This document shows positions 1 to 5,519 of a stretch of DNA of 5,519 bases, one piece after another; within the stretch, counting starts at the first letter, position 1; every line of letters starts with the position of its first letter. Both the position numbers and the translations under genes were made by a program. The notes beneath the pieces were generated by a model. The model was given only the letters and a program-made list of their open reading frames with translations. It was not told the DNA's origin and searched no databases. Source of the DNA: Desulfobacula sp. (lineage in GTDB: Bacteria > Desulfobacterota > Desulfobacteria > Desulfobacterales > Desulfobacteraceae); the NCBI GenBank assembly GCA_011390085.1, contig JAABTB010000178.1:1-5519 (forward strand), read 5' to 3'.

Positions 1-391
1 AGGGGACCTGATACCGTTTCATCTGCTGGTCAACGGTAATGGACTGGGACTGAACTCCGGACACAGAACAAAGCACCAGGATGACCCCGTCCAGGACCCT
101 TAGGGAGCGTTCAACCTCAACGGTAAAATCAACATGGCCCGGGGTATCGATGATATTGATATTATGCTTGTCCCATTAACAATAGGTGGCGGCCGAGGCT
201 ATGGTCATGCCCCTTACTCTTTCCAGTTCCATTGAATCCATGGTGGAGTCGACCCCGTCTTTGCCCCTGACTTCATTAATCTTATGGATTCTGGCCGTGT
301 AAAAAAGAATTCTTTCCGTCAGGGTGGTTTTACCGGAATCAATATGGGCACTGATTCCAATGTTTCTAACTCTTTTTAAATCTCTGATCAT
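1..391 (-). pseudogene. fusA: Translation elongation factor G, N-terminal GTPase part, interrupted by an in-frame TAA (partial, runs off left edge)
   Basis: EF-G is the cytoplasmic GTPase that drives ribosomal translocation and, with RRF, ribosome recycling. The visible frame has 130 codons from ATG at 391-389. The P-loop AHIDSGKTT lies near residues 15-23, the switch I element RGMTIASAA near 60-68, and after the stop come the G3 motif DTPGHVDF and the [10 protein letters not shown] segment. Codon 72 is TAA (178-176), between TYC and [10 protein letters not shown]; the frame on both sides aligns with EF-G without a gap, so this is a single-base nonsense change and not a frameshift. The sequence resembles the mtEFG1/spdEFG1 branch ([25 protein letters not shown]). 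Several normally conserved positions are altered (RVRGM where RERGI is usual, VDQQM where VDRQM is usual), which fits relaxed selection. A second, intact fusA elsewhere would be required if this copy is dead; a sequencing error is the main alternative. Identity is very sure, pseudogene status less so. Confidence 0.78.
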
Positions 392-399
392 TTTAAAAC

Positions 400-405
400 A
401 TCCTT
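400..405 (-). promoter_or_regulatory. Ribosome binding site of the fusA-type gene
   Basis: Read on the - strand this is AAGGAT, eight bases before the ATG at 391-389. The spacing is normal and supports this ATG as the original start. The intact signal suggests that the gene was functional recently or is still translated up to the TAA. Confidence 0.6.
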
Positions 406-542
406 AAATAAAAATATAATCCGCCTTTGACACCATCTCTAAATGCAATCGTTTTAAAGGCTTTGCCGTATTTTAATATTGCCAAATTATGACGATTTTG
501 TTAGTGTGAGTCCGAAGTCAAACTTAACTTATGAAAGGCGAT

Positions 543-571
543 ATATTATATTTAACCCTTTAATTTGTCAA
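543..571 (-). promoter_or_regulatory. Sigma70-type promoter directed at the fusA-type gene
   Basis: On the - strand a perfect -35 box TTGACA occupies 571-566. It is followed by a perfect TATAAT at 550-545 (15-base spacer) or by TAATAT at 548-543 (17-base spacer). The predicted start of transcription is near 536, giving a leader of about 145 bases before the ATG. This is the best promoter match in the window and it faces the broken EF-G gene. Inferred from consensus only. Confidence 0.5.
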
Positions 572-594
572 GAAATAACTCATTAAAATAATAT
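565..594 (+). promoter_or_regulatory. Possible promoter for rsmG, overlapping the divergent fusA promoter
   Basis: TTGTCA at 565-570 and TAATAT at 589-594 are separated by 18 bases, a moderate sigma70 match. Its -35 box overlaps the -35 box of the opposite promoter by five bases, so RNA polymerase could occupy only one at a time. Predicted transcription would begin near 601, which would leave the AGAGGAA at 596-602 outside or at the very edge of the message. This lowers confidence. Confidence 0.28.
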
Positions 595-618
595 TAGAGG
601 AATATAAGACGGTTTATT

Positions 619-1293
619 TTGACTCCCCTGCCGGAACAATTCATTCAAAAATTCAGACACCGCCTTGAAAAATCCTTGAAAACCAATGAGATCAAACTTT
701 CAGAACTCCAGATGGACCGGATGGCAGGACATGCAGAAGAGCTGTTGACCTGGAACCAAAAAATGAACCTTACGGCCATAAAAGAGCCGTTTGAGGTGGC
801 GGAAAAACATTTTTTTGATTCCATTGCAGTTGCTTCATTTCTGAAAACTGAAACATCCCTGGCAGATATCGGGTCCGGCGGCGGGTTTCCCGGTATTCCC
901 CTGAAGATCGTGAAGCCTGAATTAAACGTTATTCTGATTGACGCCTCCCGAAAGAAAATCAATTTTCTCAAGCATGTCATCCGAAGGCTGAAACTTGAAA
1001 ATATTGAAGCCATCCATGCCAGGGTTGAAACCCTGAATTCAGACCCATCCTTTTTAAAGCGGTTTGATGCGGTGATTTCAAGAGCCTTTACGGACCTTGG
1101 GCGGTTTGTGGATCTATCCCTGCCCTTATTGCATCCGGGAGGCCGGATCTACGCCATGAAAGGCAAACACCTGGATATGGAAATAACCCCGGACCTGGCC
1201 GGGCGGTTCGAATGTAAAACCCATCATTACCTGCTACCTTTTGAAAAAGCAGACCGTTATGTGATAAGGCTCTCAGCAAAACAGGGATACTGA
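619..1293 (+). CDS. rsmG: 16S rRNA (guanine527-N7)-methyltransferase RsmG (GidB)
   Basis: RsmG uses S-adenosylmethionine to methylate N7 of G527 in the 530 loop of 16S rRNA; in many bacteria its loss gives low-level streptomycin resistance. The 224-residue product is close to the usual 205-240. Visible signatures in order: the helical N-terminal segment with WNQKMNLTAI (45-54), KHFFDS (63-68), the glycine-rich SAM loop DIGSGGGFPGIPL (83-95), the acidic strand end LIDAS (106-110) followed by KK..FL (112-117), ISRAF (153-157) and MKGK (180-183). The C-terminal strand ends in YVIRL. The start is taken as TTG at 619: an in-frame TAG at 595-597 closes the frame upstream, and the first in-frame ATG would remove about 31 residues of the conserved N-terminal helix. 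No well-spaced Shine-Dalgarno sequence precedes this TTG, the nearest AGAGG ending 18 bases upstream. Stop is TGA. Confidence 0.95.
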   Translation: MTPLPEQFIQKFRHRLEKSLKTNEIKLSELQMDRMAGHAEELLTWNQKMNLTAIKEPFEVAEKHFFDSIAVASFLKTETSLADIGSGGGFPGIPLKIVKPELNVILIDASRKKINFLKHVIRRLKLENIEAIHARVETLNSDPSFLKRFDAVISRAFTDLGRFVDLSLPLLHPGGRIYAMKGKHLDMEITPDLAGRFECKTHHYLLPFEKADRYVIRLSAKQGY

Positions 1294-1302
1294 TAACGCC
1301 CT

Positions 1303-1322
1303 AAGAATCAAGGTTAATTCTT
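1303..1322 (+). other. Small hairpin downstream of rsmG
   Basis: AAGAAT (1303-1308) and ATTCTT (1317-1322) form a six-pair stem with an eight-base loop, followed closely by TTTT at 1326-1329. The stem is short and AT-rich, so at best it is a weak terminator for rsmG. It also overlaps the -35 box of the candidate ileS promoter. Confidence 0.25.
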
Positions 1323-1349
1323 GACTTTTCCCTGCTTTAACCATACAAA
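1321..1349 (+). promoter_or_regulatory. Candidate sigma70 promoter of ileS
   Basis: TTGACT at 1321-1326 matches the -35 consensus at five of six positions. TACAAA at 1344-1349 matches the -10 box at four of six, with an ideal 17-base spacer. Transcription would start near 1356 and give a leader of about 42 bases. That is too short for a T-box riboswitch, so tRNA-sensing control of this ileS is unlikely. Confidence 0.4.
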
Positions 1350-1388
1350 GAAAAGCTTAACTATTGAAACCCAACCGATCCCAACACC

Positions 1389-1394
1389 GGAGGA
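1389..1394 (+). promoter_or_regulatory. Strong ribosome binding site of ileS
   Basis: GGAGGA ends three bases before ATG at 1398-1400. It is the best Shine-Dalgarno match in the window and fixes the ileS start, in agreement with the family-typical N-terminus ([14 protein letters not shown]). Confidence 0.75.
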
Positions 1395-1397
1395 CTA

Positions 1398-4196
1398 ATG
1401 GATTATAAAAATACCTTGAACCTGCCTTCTACGGAATTTGCCATGAAGGCCAATCTGCCCCAGCGCGAACCCCTTCAGTTAAAAGAATGGGATGACAAAA
1501 AAATCTATCAGAAGCTCAGAGAACAATCCAAGGGCAGAGATCTTTTTATCCTTCATGACGGCCCTCCCTATGCAAACGGTCATTTGCACATGGGCCATGC
1601 CATTAATAAAATTTTAAAGGATATTATTGTCAGATCAAGGCAGATGGCCGGATTTGATGCGCCCTATGTTCCGGGTTGGGACTGCCACGGGCTTCCCATT
1701 GAACACAATGTGGACAAAAGTCTGGGTGAAAAGAAAAAGCACATGACCGATGTTCAGATCAGAAGGGAATGCCGGGCCTATGCCGCAAAATTCGTGGATA
1801 TTCAGAAAGAGGAATTCAAGCGGTTCGGCGTCATGGGGGAGTGGGAAAACCCTTACCTGACCATGAATTATCCCTATGAGGCCAGGATTGCAAAGGAATG
1901 TGGTGAATTTGCCCTTTCAGGGGATATGTTCCTGGGCAAAAAACCCATTTACTGGTGTTTCAATTGTCAAACCGCCCTGGCTGAAGCCGAGATCGAATAC
2001 CATGACCACACCTCTCCCTCCATTTTTGTGAAATTTCCAATCAAAGACGATCTCTCCGGCCTCCTGCCGGGGCTAAAGGGAGATGTTTTTATTGTTATCT
2101 GGACCACAACCCCCTGGACCATTCCCGCCAACCTCGGGGTCTGTCTTCACCCTGATTTTACCTATACGGCCGTAAAGACCAAGGACCAGGGCATTCTCAT
2201 CATGGCCAAAGACCTTGTCGGAAAGGCAATGAAAACCTTTGGCATAGAAGACTATACCCTTATGGGGGATCTGGCCGCCCGGGACCTGGAACATAAAAAA
2301 TGCAAGCACCCTCTCTATGACCGGGAATCCCTGATTATCCTGGGAAACCATGTGACCCTGGAAGCCGGCACCGGATGTGTTCATACCGCACCGGGTCATG
2401 GGGCCGACGACCATATGGTGGGCGAAAAATACGGGCTTGACTGCTATTCCCCGGTTGAAGACAACGGAACCTTTTCAAAGGATGTGGAATTTTTTGGCGG
2501 ACAGTTCATTTTCAAGGCCAATAAAACCATCAATGAAAAGCTCTCAACCCTTAACCTTTTGCTGAAAAATGACAATCTGTCCCATTCCTATCCCCACTGC
2601 TGGCGATGCAAAAATCCGGTCATTTACAGGGCCACTCCCCAGTGGTTCATATCCATGGATAACAAGGGACTTCGGCAGAAAAGCCTTGAAGAAATCAACA
2701 ATGTGGTCTGGATTCCCTCCTGGGGCCGTGAACGGATTTATTCCATGATTGAAAACCGGCCGGACTGGTGCCTTTCACGGCAGAGGTCCTGGGGGGTTCC
2801 CATCCCGGTCTTTTATTGCAAATCCTGCGCGGAAATCTATGTCACAAGGGAATCTGTGGATAAAATCCATGCCCTGTTCCGTGAACACTCCTCGGACATC
2901 TGGTTTGAAAAAGAGGCCCGGGATCTGATGCCTGCGGGTGCAACATGCGCCAAATGCGGTTCTACCGAATTTACAAAAGACCATAATATTCTGGACGTCT
3001 GGTTTGATTCCGGGGTTAGCCATGCGGCCGTCCTTGAAGAAAGGGAAGGGCTGGCCCGTCCGGCCGATATGTATCTGGAAGGAAGCGACCAGCATCGGGG
3101 ATGGTTTCATTCCTCCCTTTTGACCAGCGTGGGCCGGACCGGGAAAGCCCCCTACAAAGCCGTTCTCACCCATGGCTTTGTGGTGGATGAAAACGGGCGA
3201 AAAATGTCCAAGTCCGTAGGCAATGTGGTGGCTCCGGATACCGTGATCAAACAATACGGAGCCGATGTCCTCCGGCTCTGGGCCACTTCGGCCGATTACC
3301 GGGGGGATGTCAGCATTTCCAATAATATCATGCGGCAATTGTCCGACGCCTATCGCCGGATCCGCAATACCTGCCGGTTCATCCTGGGCAATTTTTCCGA
3401 TTTTGACGTCACAAAGGATATGAGACCGGTCAAAGGGATGTCCGAGCTGGACCGGTTCATCCTCCACCGGCTCAGCCAGGTGGTAAAACGGGCACGGACC
3501 TCCTATGACAGATATGAATTCCACACCATTTATCATACCCTGCATAATTTTTGCGTCATTGACCTGTCAGCCTTTTATCTGGATATCATCAAGGACCGGC
3601 TGTATACCTCTCCCCCGGCAGACCCCTTAAGACGGGATGCCCAGACAGCCATGTTCATCATTCTGGATGCCCTCGTAAAAATCATGGCGCCGATTCTGCC
3701 CTTTACGGCGGATGAGATCTACCAGCATATGCCCAAGAGTCCGGACCACAAGGAGAGCATCCATCTTGAACCCATGGTGGAGCCCCACGAAGACTGGGAA
3801 GACCAGGCCCTTTCAGACAAATGGGAAAACATACTGATCTTGAGGGGGGAAGTGACCAAGGCCCTTGAAGAGGCCAGGATCGATAAACGCATCGGCCACT
3901 CCCTGGATGCGGCCTTGGATATCAAGCTGCCGGATACGGAGTTGAAAACCCAGGTGGAGAATCTGACCGAAAACCTGAATGATATCTTTATTGTATCCAC
4001 GGCCCGGCTTGTGAACGTCCTGGAAGATGAGACGGCATACAAGGGAAAAGAAATCCAGGGTCTGGTCATCAAGGTCGGCAAAGCCGAAGGCCGAAAATGT
4101 GACCGCTGCTGGCGGTTCGATACCACCATCGGCAATGATCACGAGCATGCAACCGCCTGTGAGCGGTGTGCTGCTGCCTTAAAAAAAATATTGTAA
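1398..4196 (+). CDS. ileS: Isoleucyl-tRNA synthetase (IleRS)
   Basis: This cytoplasmic class Ia synthetase charges tRNA-Ile with isoleucine and hydrolyses mischarged valine. The 932-residue length is typical of bacterial IleRS. Visible in order: the N-terminal YKNTLNLP element; the active-site segment [13 protein letters not shown], whose HMGH (64-67) is the HIGH signature; [11 protein letters not shown] (93-103); the CP1 editing domain with [11 protein letters not shown] (235-245) and [10 protein letters not shown] (329-338), whose Asp338 corresponds to the editing aspartate; [11 protein letters not shown] (460-470); DVWFDSG (533-539); GSDQHRGWF (562-570); the KMSKS loop (602-606); and a helical anticodon-binding domain. 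The C-terminal zinc finger has Cys901, Cys904, Cys921 and Cys924. A second set, Cys474/Cys477 and Cys517/Cys520, may bind another zinc; E. coli IleRS lacks it as far as I recall. All catalytic signatures are intact. lspA begins 4 bases after the TAA stop, the common ileS-lspA arrangement. Confidence 0.98.
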   Translation: MDYKNTLNLPSTEFAMKANLPQREPLQLKEWDDKKIYQKLREQSKGRDLFILHDGPPYANGHLHMGHAINKILKDIIVRSRQMAGFDAPYVPGWDCHGLPIEHNVDKSLGEKKKHMTDVQIRRECRAYAAKFVDIQKEEFKRFGVMGEWENPYLTMNYPYEARIAKECGEFALSGDMFLGKKPIYWCFNCQTALAEAEIEYHDHTSPSIFVKFPIKDDLSGLLPGLKGDVFIVIWTTTPWTIPANLGVCLHPDFTYTAVKTKDQGILIMAKDLVGKAMKTFGIEDYTLMGDLAARDLEHKKCKHPLYDRESLIILGNHVTLEAGTGCVHTAPGHGADDHMVGEKYGLDCYSPVEDNGTFSKDVEFFGGQFIFKANKTINEKLSTLNLLLKNDNLSHSYPHCWRCKNPVIYRATPQWFISMDNKGLRQKSLEEINNVVWIPSWGRERIYSMIENRPDWCLSRQRSWGVPIPVFYCKSCAEIYVTRESVDKIHALFREHSSDIWFEKEARDLMPAGATCAKCGSTEFTKDHNILDVWFDSGVSHAAVLEEREGLARPADMYLEGSDQHRGWFHSSLLTSVGRTGKAPYKAVLTHGFVVDENGRKMSKSVGNVVAPDTVIKQYGADVLRLWATSADYRGDVSISNNIMRQLSDAYRRIRNTCRFILGNFSDFDVTKDMRPVKGMSELDRFILHRLSQVVKRARTSYDRYEFHTIYHTLHNFCVIDLSAFYLDIIKDRLYTSPPADPLRRDAQTAMFIILDALVKIMAPILPFTADEIYQHMPKSPDHKESIHLEPMVEPHEDWEDQALSDKWENILILRGEVTKALEEARIDKRIGHSLDAALDIKLPDTELKTQVENLTENLNDIFIVSTARLVNVLEDETAYKGKEIQGLVIKVGKAEGRKCDRCWRFDTTIGNDHEHATACERCAAALKKIL

Positions 4197-4200
4197 CGGG

Positions 4201-4701
4201 ATGTGGACAGGTTTGAAATCCAATGCATGGATACGGTTGGTCCTGGTCAGCGGCAGCATTATTATCGTTGACCAGGCAACCAAATATATTCTTAAGATAA
4301 ATCTTGCCCTGCATGATCATATCGTTGTCCTGGACAATTTTTTTAATATTACCCATGTTCTGAATCCCGGCGGCGCCTTTGGGTTTTTTGCCGGAAAGTC
4401 TCCCGAGATCAGGAAATTCATCTTCCTTTTTCTTTCCTCCCTTGTGGCCTTGTTTGTCCTTTGGTTTTATAAAAAATGTGCTGAATCCTATATTTTTCTT
4501 TCCTATGGCCTGGCCTTGATTTTCGGAGGGGCTATAGGGAACCTTATCGACCGGTTCCTGTACGGCAAGGTGTTGGATTTCCTTGATTTTTATATCGGGT
4601 CCCTCCACTGGCCGGCCTTCAATATTGCCGACAGCGCCATCAGCATTGGCATGGGGATACTGATCTTTCATATTCTGTTCAATAAAATACCGGATATATG
4701 A
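4201..4701 (+). CDS. lspA: Lipoprotein signal peptidase (signal peptidase II) LspA
   Basis: LspA is an inner-membrane aspartic peptidase that removes the signal peptide from diacylglyceryl-modified prolipoproteins after Lgt has acted. The 166 residues match the usual length. Four hydrophobic segments are seen at about 10-27, 71-90, 96-115 and 140-160. Conserved elements: VDQATK (23-28), the NPGGAFGFF loop (55-63), GGAIGNLIDR (109-118), VLDF with catalytic Asp126, and NIADS with catalytic Asp144. ATG lies 4 bases after the ileS stop and is preceded only by GGG, with no spaced Shine-Dalgarno sequence, so translation is probably coupled to termination on ileS. The TGA stop lies inside a long hairpin. 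Globomycin-type inhibitors target this family. The gene looks complete and functional. Confidence 0.97.
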   Translation: MWTGLKSNAWIRLVLVSGSIIIVDQATKYILKINLALHDHIVVLDNFFNITHVLNPGGAFGFFAGKSPEIRKFIFLFLSSLVALFVLWFYKKCAESYIFLSYGLALIFGGAIGNLIDRFLYGKVLDFLDFYIGSLHWPAFNIADSAISIGMGILIFHILFNKIPDI

Positions 4702-4717
4702 CCATGTATCCGGTATT
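4686..4717 (+). terminator. Long hairpin across the lspA stop codon; terminator-like or mRNA processing element
   Basis: AATACCGGATA (4686-4696) and TATCCGGTATT (4707-4717) are perfect 11-base inverted repeats. A U-G wobble plus two more A-T pairs extend the stem inward to 14 pairs around the four-base loop GACC (4700-4703). The lspA TGA (4699-4701) sits at the loop. On the + strand the following TGCTTCATTT is only moderately T-rich, so termination may be partial. On the - strand the stem is followed directly by TTATT, so it could also stop antisense transcription. Confidence 0.6.
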
Positions 4718-4737
4718 GCTTCATTTAAGGTCCTCCC

Positions 4738-5519
4738 ATGACACTGATCCGGTATGATCGATTAGACCAGGCCCTGGATTCTTTTCAAAAGAAAGGCAAT
4801 CTCCCTGGTTTATTTCTGATTTTCGGGGATTCCTATCTCATCAAACAAAGCTTTCAAAAACTGTTAAACTTTCTTCTTGGAACGGATAAACGAGAGTTTG
4901 CCCTGGAAACCCTTGAAGGGGGGGGCGTTACCATGGGGGATATCATTGAGGCGGCTTCAACGTTTTCATTTTTGTTTTCAAAAAAAATCGTGGCCGTTAA
5001 AAATGCCCCCTTGTTTCAGTCCCAGCATGGTCCGACGGAAAAAAGTTTTTCTTCCGCCGATCTGGAGCATTTCACAGGTTTTCTGGATAAGGAAGGATTG
5101 CCGCCCGGCCATAGTCTTGTGCTCATGACCGGGAGCATCGACAAAAGACGGAAAAGCTATAAGGCCCTGGAAGAAAAAGGACTGGTCATCGACTGTTCCG
5201 TTGCCGAAGGGGCCCGCAAGGCGGACCAGGATGAACAGGAAAAAATTTTTCAGACGATTTCAGACCAGATCTTGTCAAAGGCAGGCAAAACCATGGACAG
5301 GCATGCTTTTCATCTCCTCATGGACCTGACCGGCCTGGATTTTGAGCGGTTTGCCGGGAACCTGGAAAAATTAATTGTCTATTCAGGCAATCGAAGCGCC
5401 ATTTCTTCTGAAGATGTCCATGCGGTGGTGACCCGAGACAAAAAAGACCCCATGTTTAAACTGACCCATGCCTTCATGGAAAAAGACATTAAAGAAACGC
5501 TTTTTTATCTGAACTCCAT
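4738..5519 (+). CDS. holA: DNA polymerase III subunit delta (HolA), N-terminal 260 residues, cut by right edge
   Basis: Delta is the clamp-loader subunit that opens the beta sliding clamp; it has an AAA+-like fold but no nucleotide-binding P-loop. Visible family features: LPGLFLIFGDSYLIKQ (22-37), the delta-family opening in which the P-loop is replaced by GD.YLI; FLFSKKIVAVKNA (78-90), the strand after the first helices; SLVLMTGSIDKRRKSYKAL (126-144); VIDCSVAEGARKAD (150-163); LTGLDFERFAGNLEKLIVYSG (197-217); and ISSEDVHAVVTRD (222-234), where the collar domain begins. Full-length HolA is about 330-345 residues, so roughly 70-85 are missing beyond the window. The start is firm: an in-frame TAA at 4726-4728 leaves ATG 4738 as the first start, with AAGG at 4727-4730 seven bases ahead. 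No promoter is evident in the 36-base gap after lspA, so expression may depend on reading past the hairpin. An eight-G run (4918-4925) lies inside the frame without disrupting it. Confidence 0.9.
   Translation, partial: MTLIRYDRLDQALDSFQKKGNLPGLFLIFGDSYLIKQSFQKLLNFLLGTDKREFALETLEGGGVTMGDIIEAASTFSFLFSKKIVAVKNAPLFQSQHGPTEKSFSSADLEHFTGFLDKEGLPPGHSLVLMTGSIDKRRKSYKALEEKGLVIDCSVAEGARKADQDEQEKIFQTISDQILSKAGKTMDRHAFHLLMDLTGLDFERFAGNLEKLIVYSGNRSAISSEDVHAVVTRDKKDPMFKLTHAFMEKDIKETLFYLNS

Larger units (their letters stand above)
392..618. other. AT-rich divergent intergenic region between fusA and rsmG
   Basis: These 227 bases hold no credible coding frame. They contain the fusA ribosome binding site, the two back-to-back promoter candidates around 543-594, and the purine stretch at 596-602 ahead of rsmG. 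A TTGACA also occurs on the + strand at 427-432 but has no matching -10 box at the right distance. I see no clear riboswitch, tRNA or strong hairpin here. Confidence 0.6.

Noticed and set aside
176..178. Genome-wide reassignment of TAA to an amino acid
   Set aside because: ileS ends at TAA (4194-4196) exactly where the family's C-terminal zinc domain ends, with lspA starting 4 bases later, so TAA works as a stop in this genome.
422..540. Inverted repeat CGCCTTT (422-428) / AAAGGCG (534-540) flanking the intergenic region
   Set aside because: Seven bases separated by about 105 is readily expected by chance and has no supporting second structure.
1294..1397. T-box riboswitch ahead of ileS
   Set aside because: The gap is only 104 bases, with a likely leader of about 42, and no T-box consensus or antiterminator structure is visible.
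2775..3545. Long open frame on the - strand inside ileS
   Set aside because: It is a shadow of the ileS frame: Pro/Gly/His-rich with no family signature, and lying over the conserved catalytic region of IleRS.
4181..4188. Programmed frameshift at the eight-A run at the end of ileS
   Set aside because: The IleRS C-terminus is already complete at this point, so no extension is needed; lspA has its own ATG.
4069..4671. 200-codon open frame on the - strand across the ileS end and lspA
   Set aside because: Its translation is antisense to two well-supported genes and shows no recognisable domain; the openness follows from codon bias on the + strand.
4877..5128. 83-codon + strand frame within holA
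   Set aside because: It is an out-of-frame shadow; the holA frame from 4738 is open to the window edge and carries the family motifs.

Overview
This window reads as an ordinary chromosomal housekeeping segment of a bacterium. It holds four intact or window-truncated genes on the + strand (rsmG, ileS, lspA, holA) and one broken fusA-type gene on the - strand that runs off the left edge. Base composition is moderate (AT-rich intergenic DNA, mixed-GC genes). The EF-G remnant is of the mitochondrial-EFG1/spdEFG1-like type ([25 protein letters not shown]), and the IleRS carries extra Cys pairs as well as a C-terminal zinc finger. Together these suggest a Desulfobacterota member, perhaps Desulfobacterales. 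That placement is an inference from remembered family features, not from a database search.

Layout. Bases 1-391 (-) hold the 5' end of an EF-G gene whose frame is cut by a TAA at codon 72; the frame stays open and recognisably EF-G on both sides of the stop. Bases 392-618 are an AT-rich divergent intergenic region with a strong sigma70-like promoter facing fusA and a weaker one facing rsmG, their -35 boxes overlapping. Bases 619-1293 are rsmG (16S rRNA m7G527 methyltransferase), apparently starting at TTG. Bases 1294-1397 contain a candidate promoter and a good ribosome binding site for ileS. Bases 1398-4196 are ileS, followed 4 nt later by lspA (4201-4701), a widely conserved gene pair. A strong hairpin swallows the lspA stop codon. 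Bases 4738-5519 are the first 260 codons of holA (DNA polymerase III delta), cut by the right edge.

The genes serve translation (EF-G, RsmG, IleRS), lipoprotein maturation (LspA) and replication clamp loading (HolA). ileS-lspA is probably one transcript with coupled translation; holA is downstream of a terminator- or processing-like hairpin and shows no clear promoter of its own in the 36-nt gap. I see no mobile element, CRISPR array, tRNA, rRNA, phage or defence gene, and no new biological system. The observation most worth following up is the interrupted EF-G gene, which also departs from the family at several usually conserved positions.
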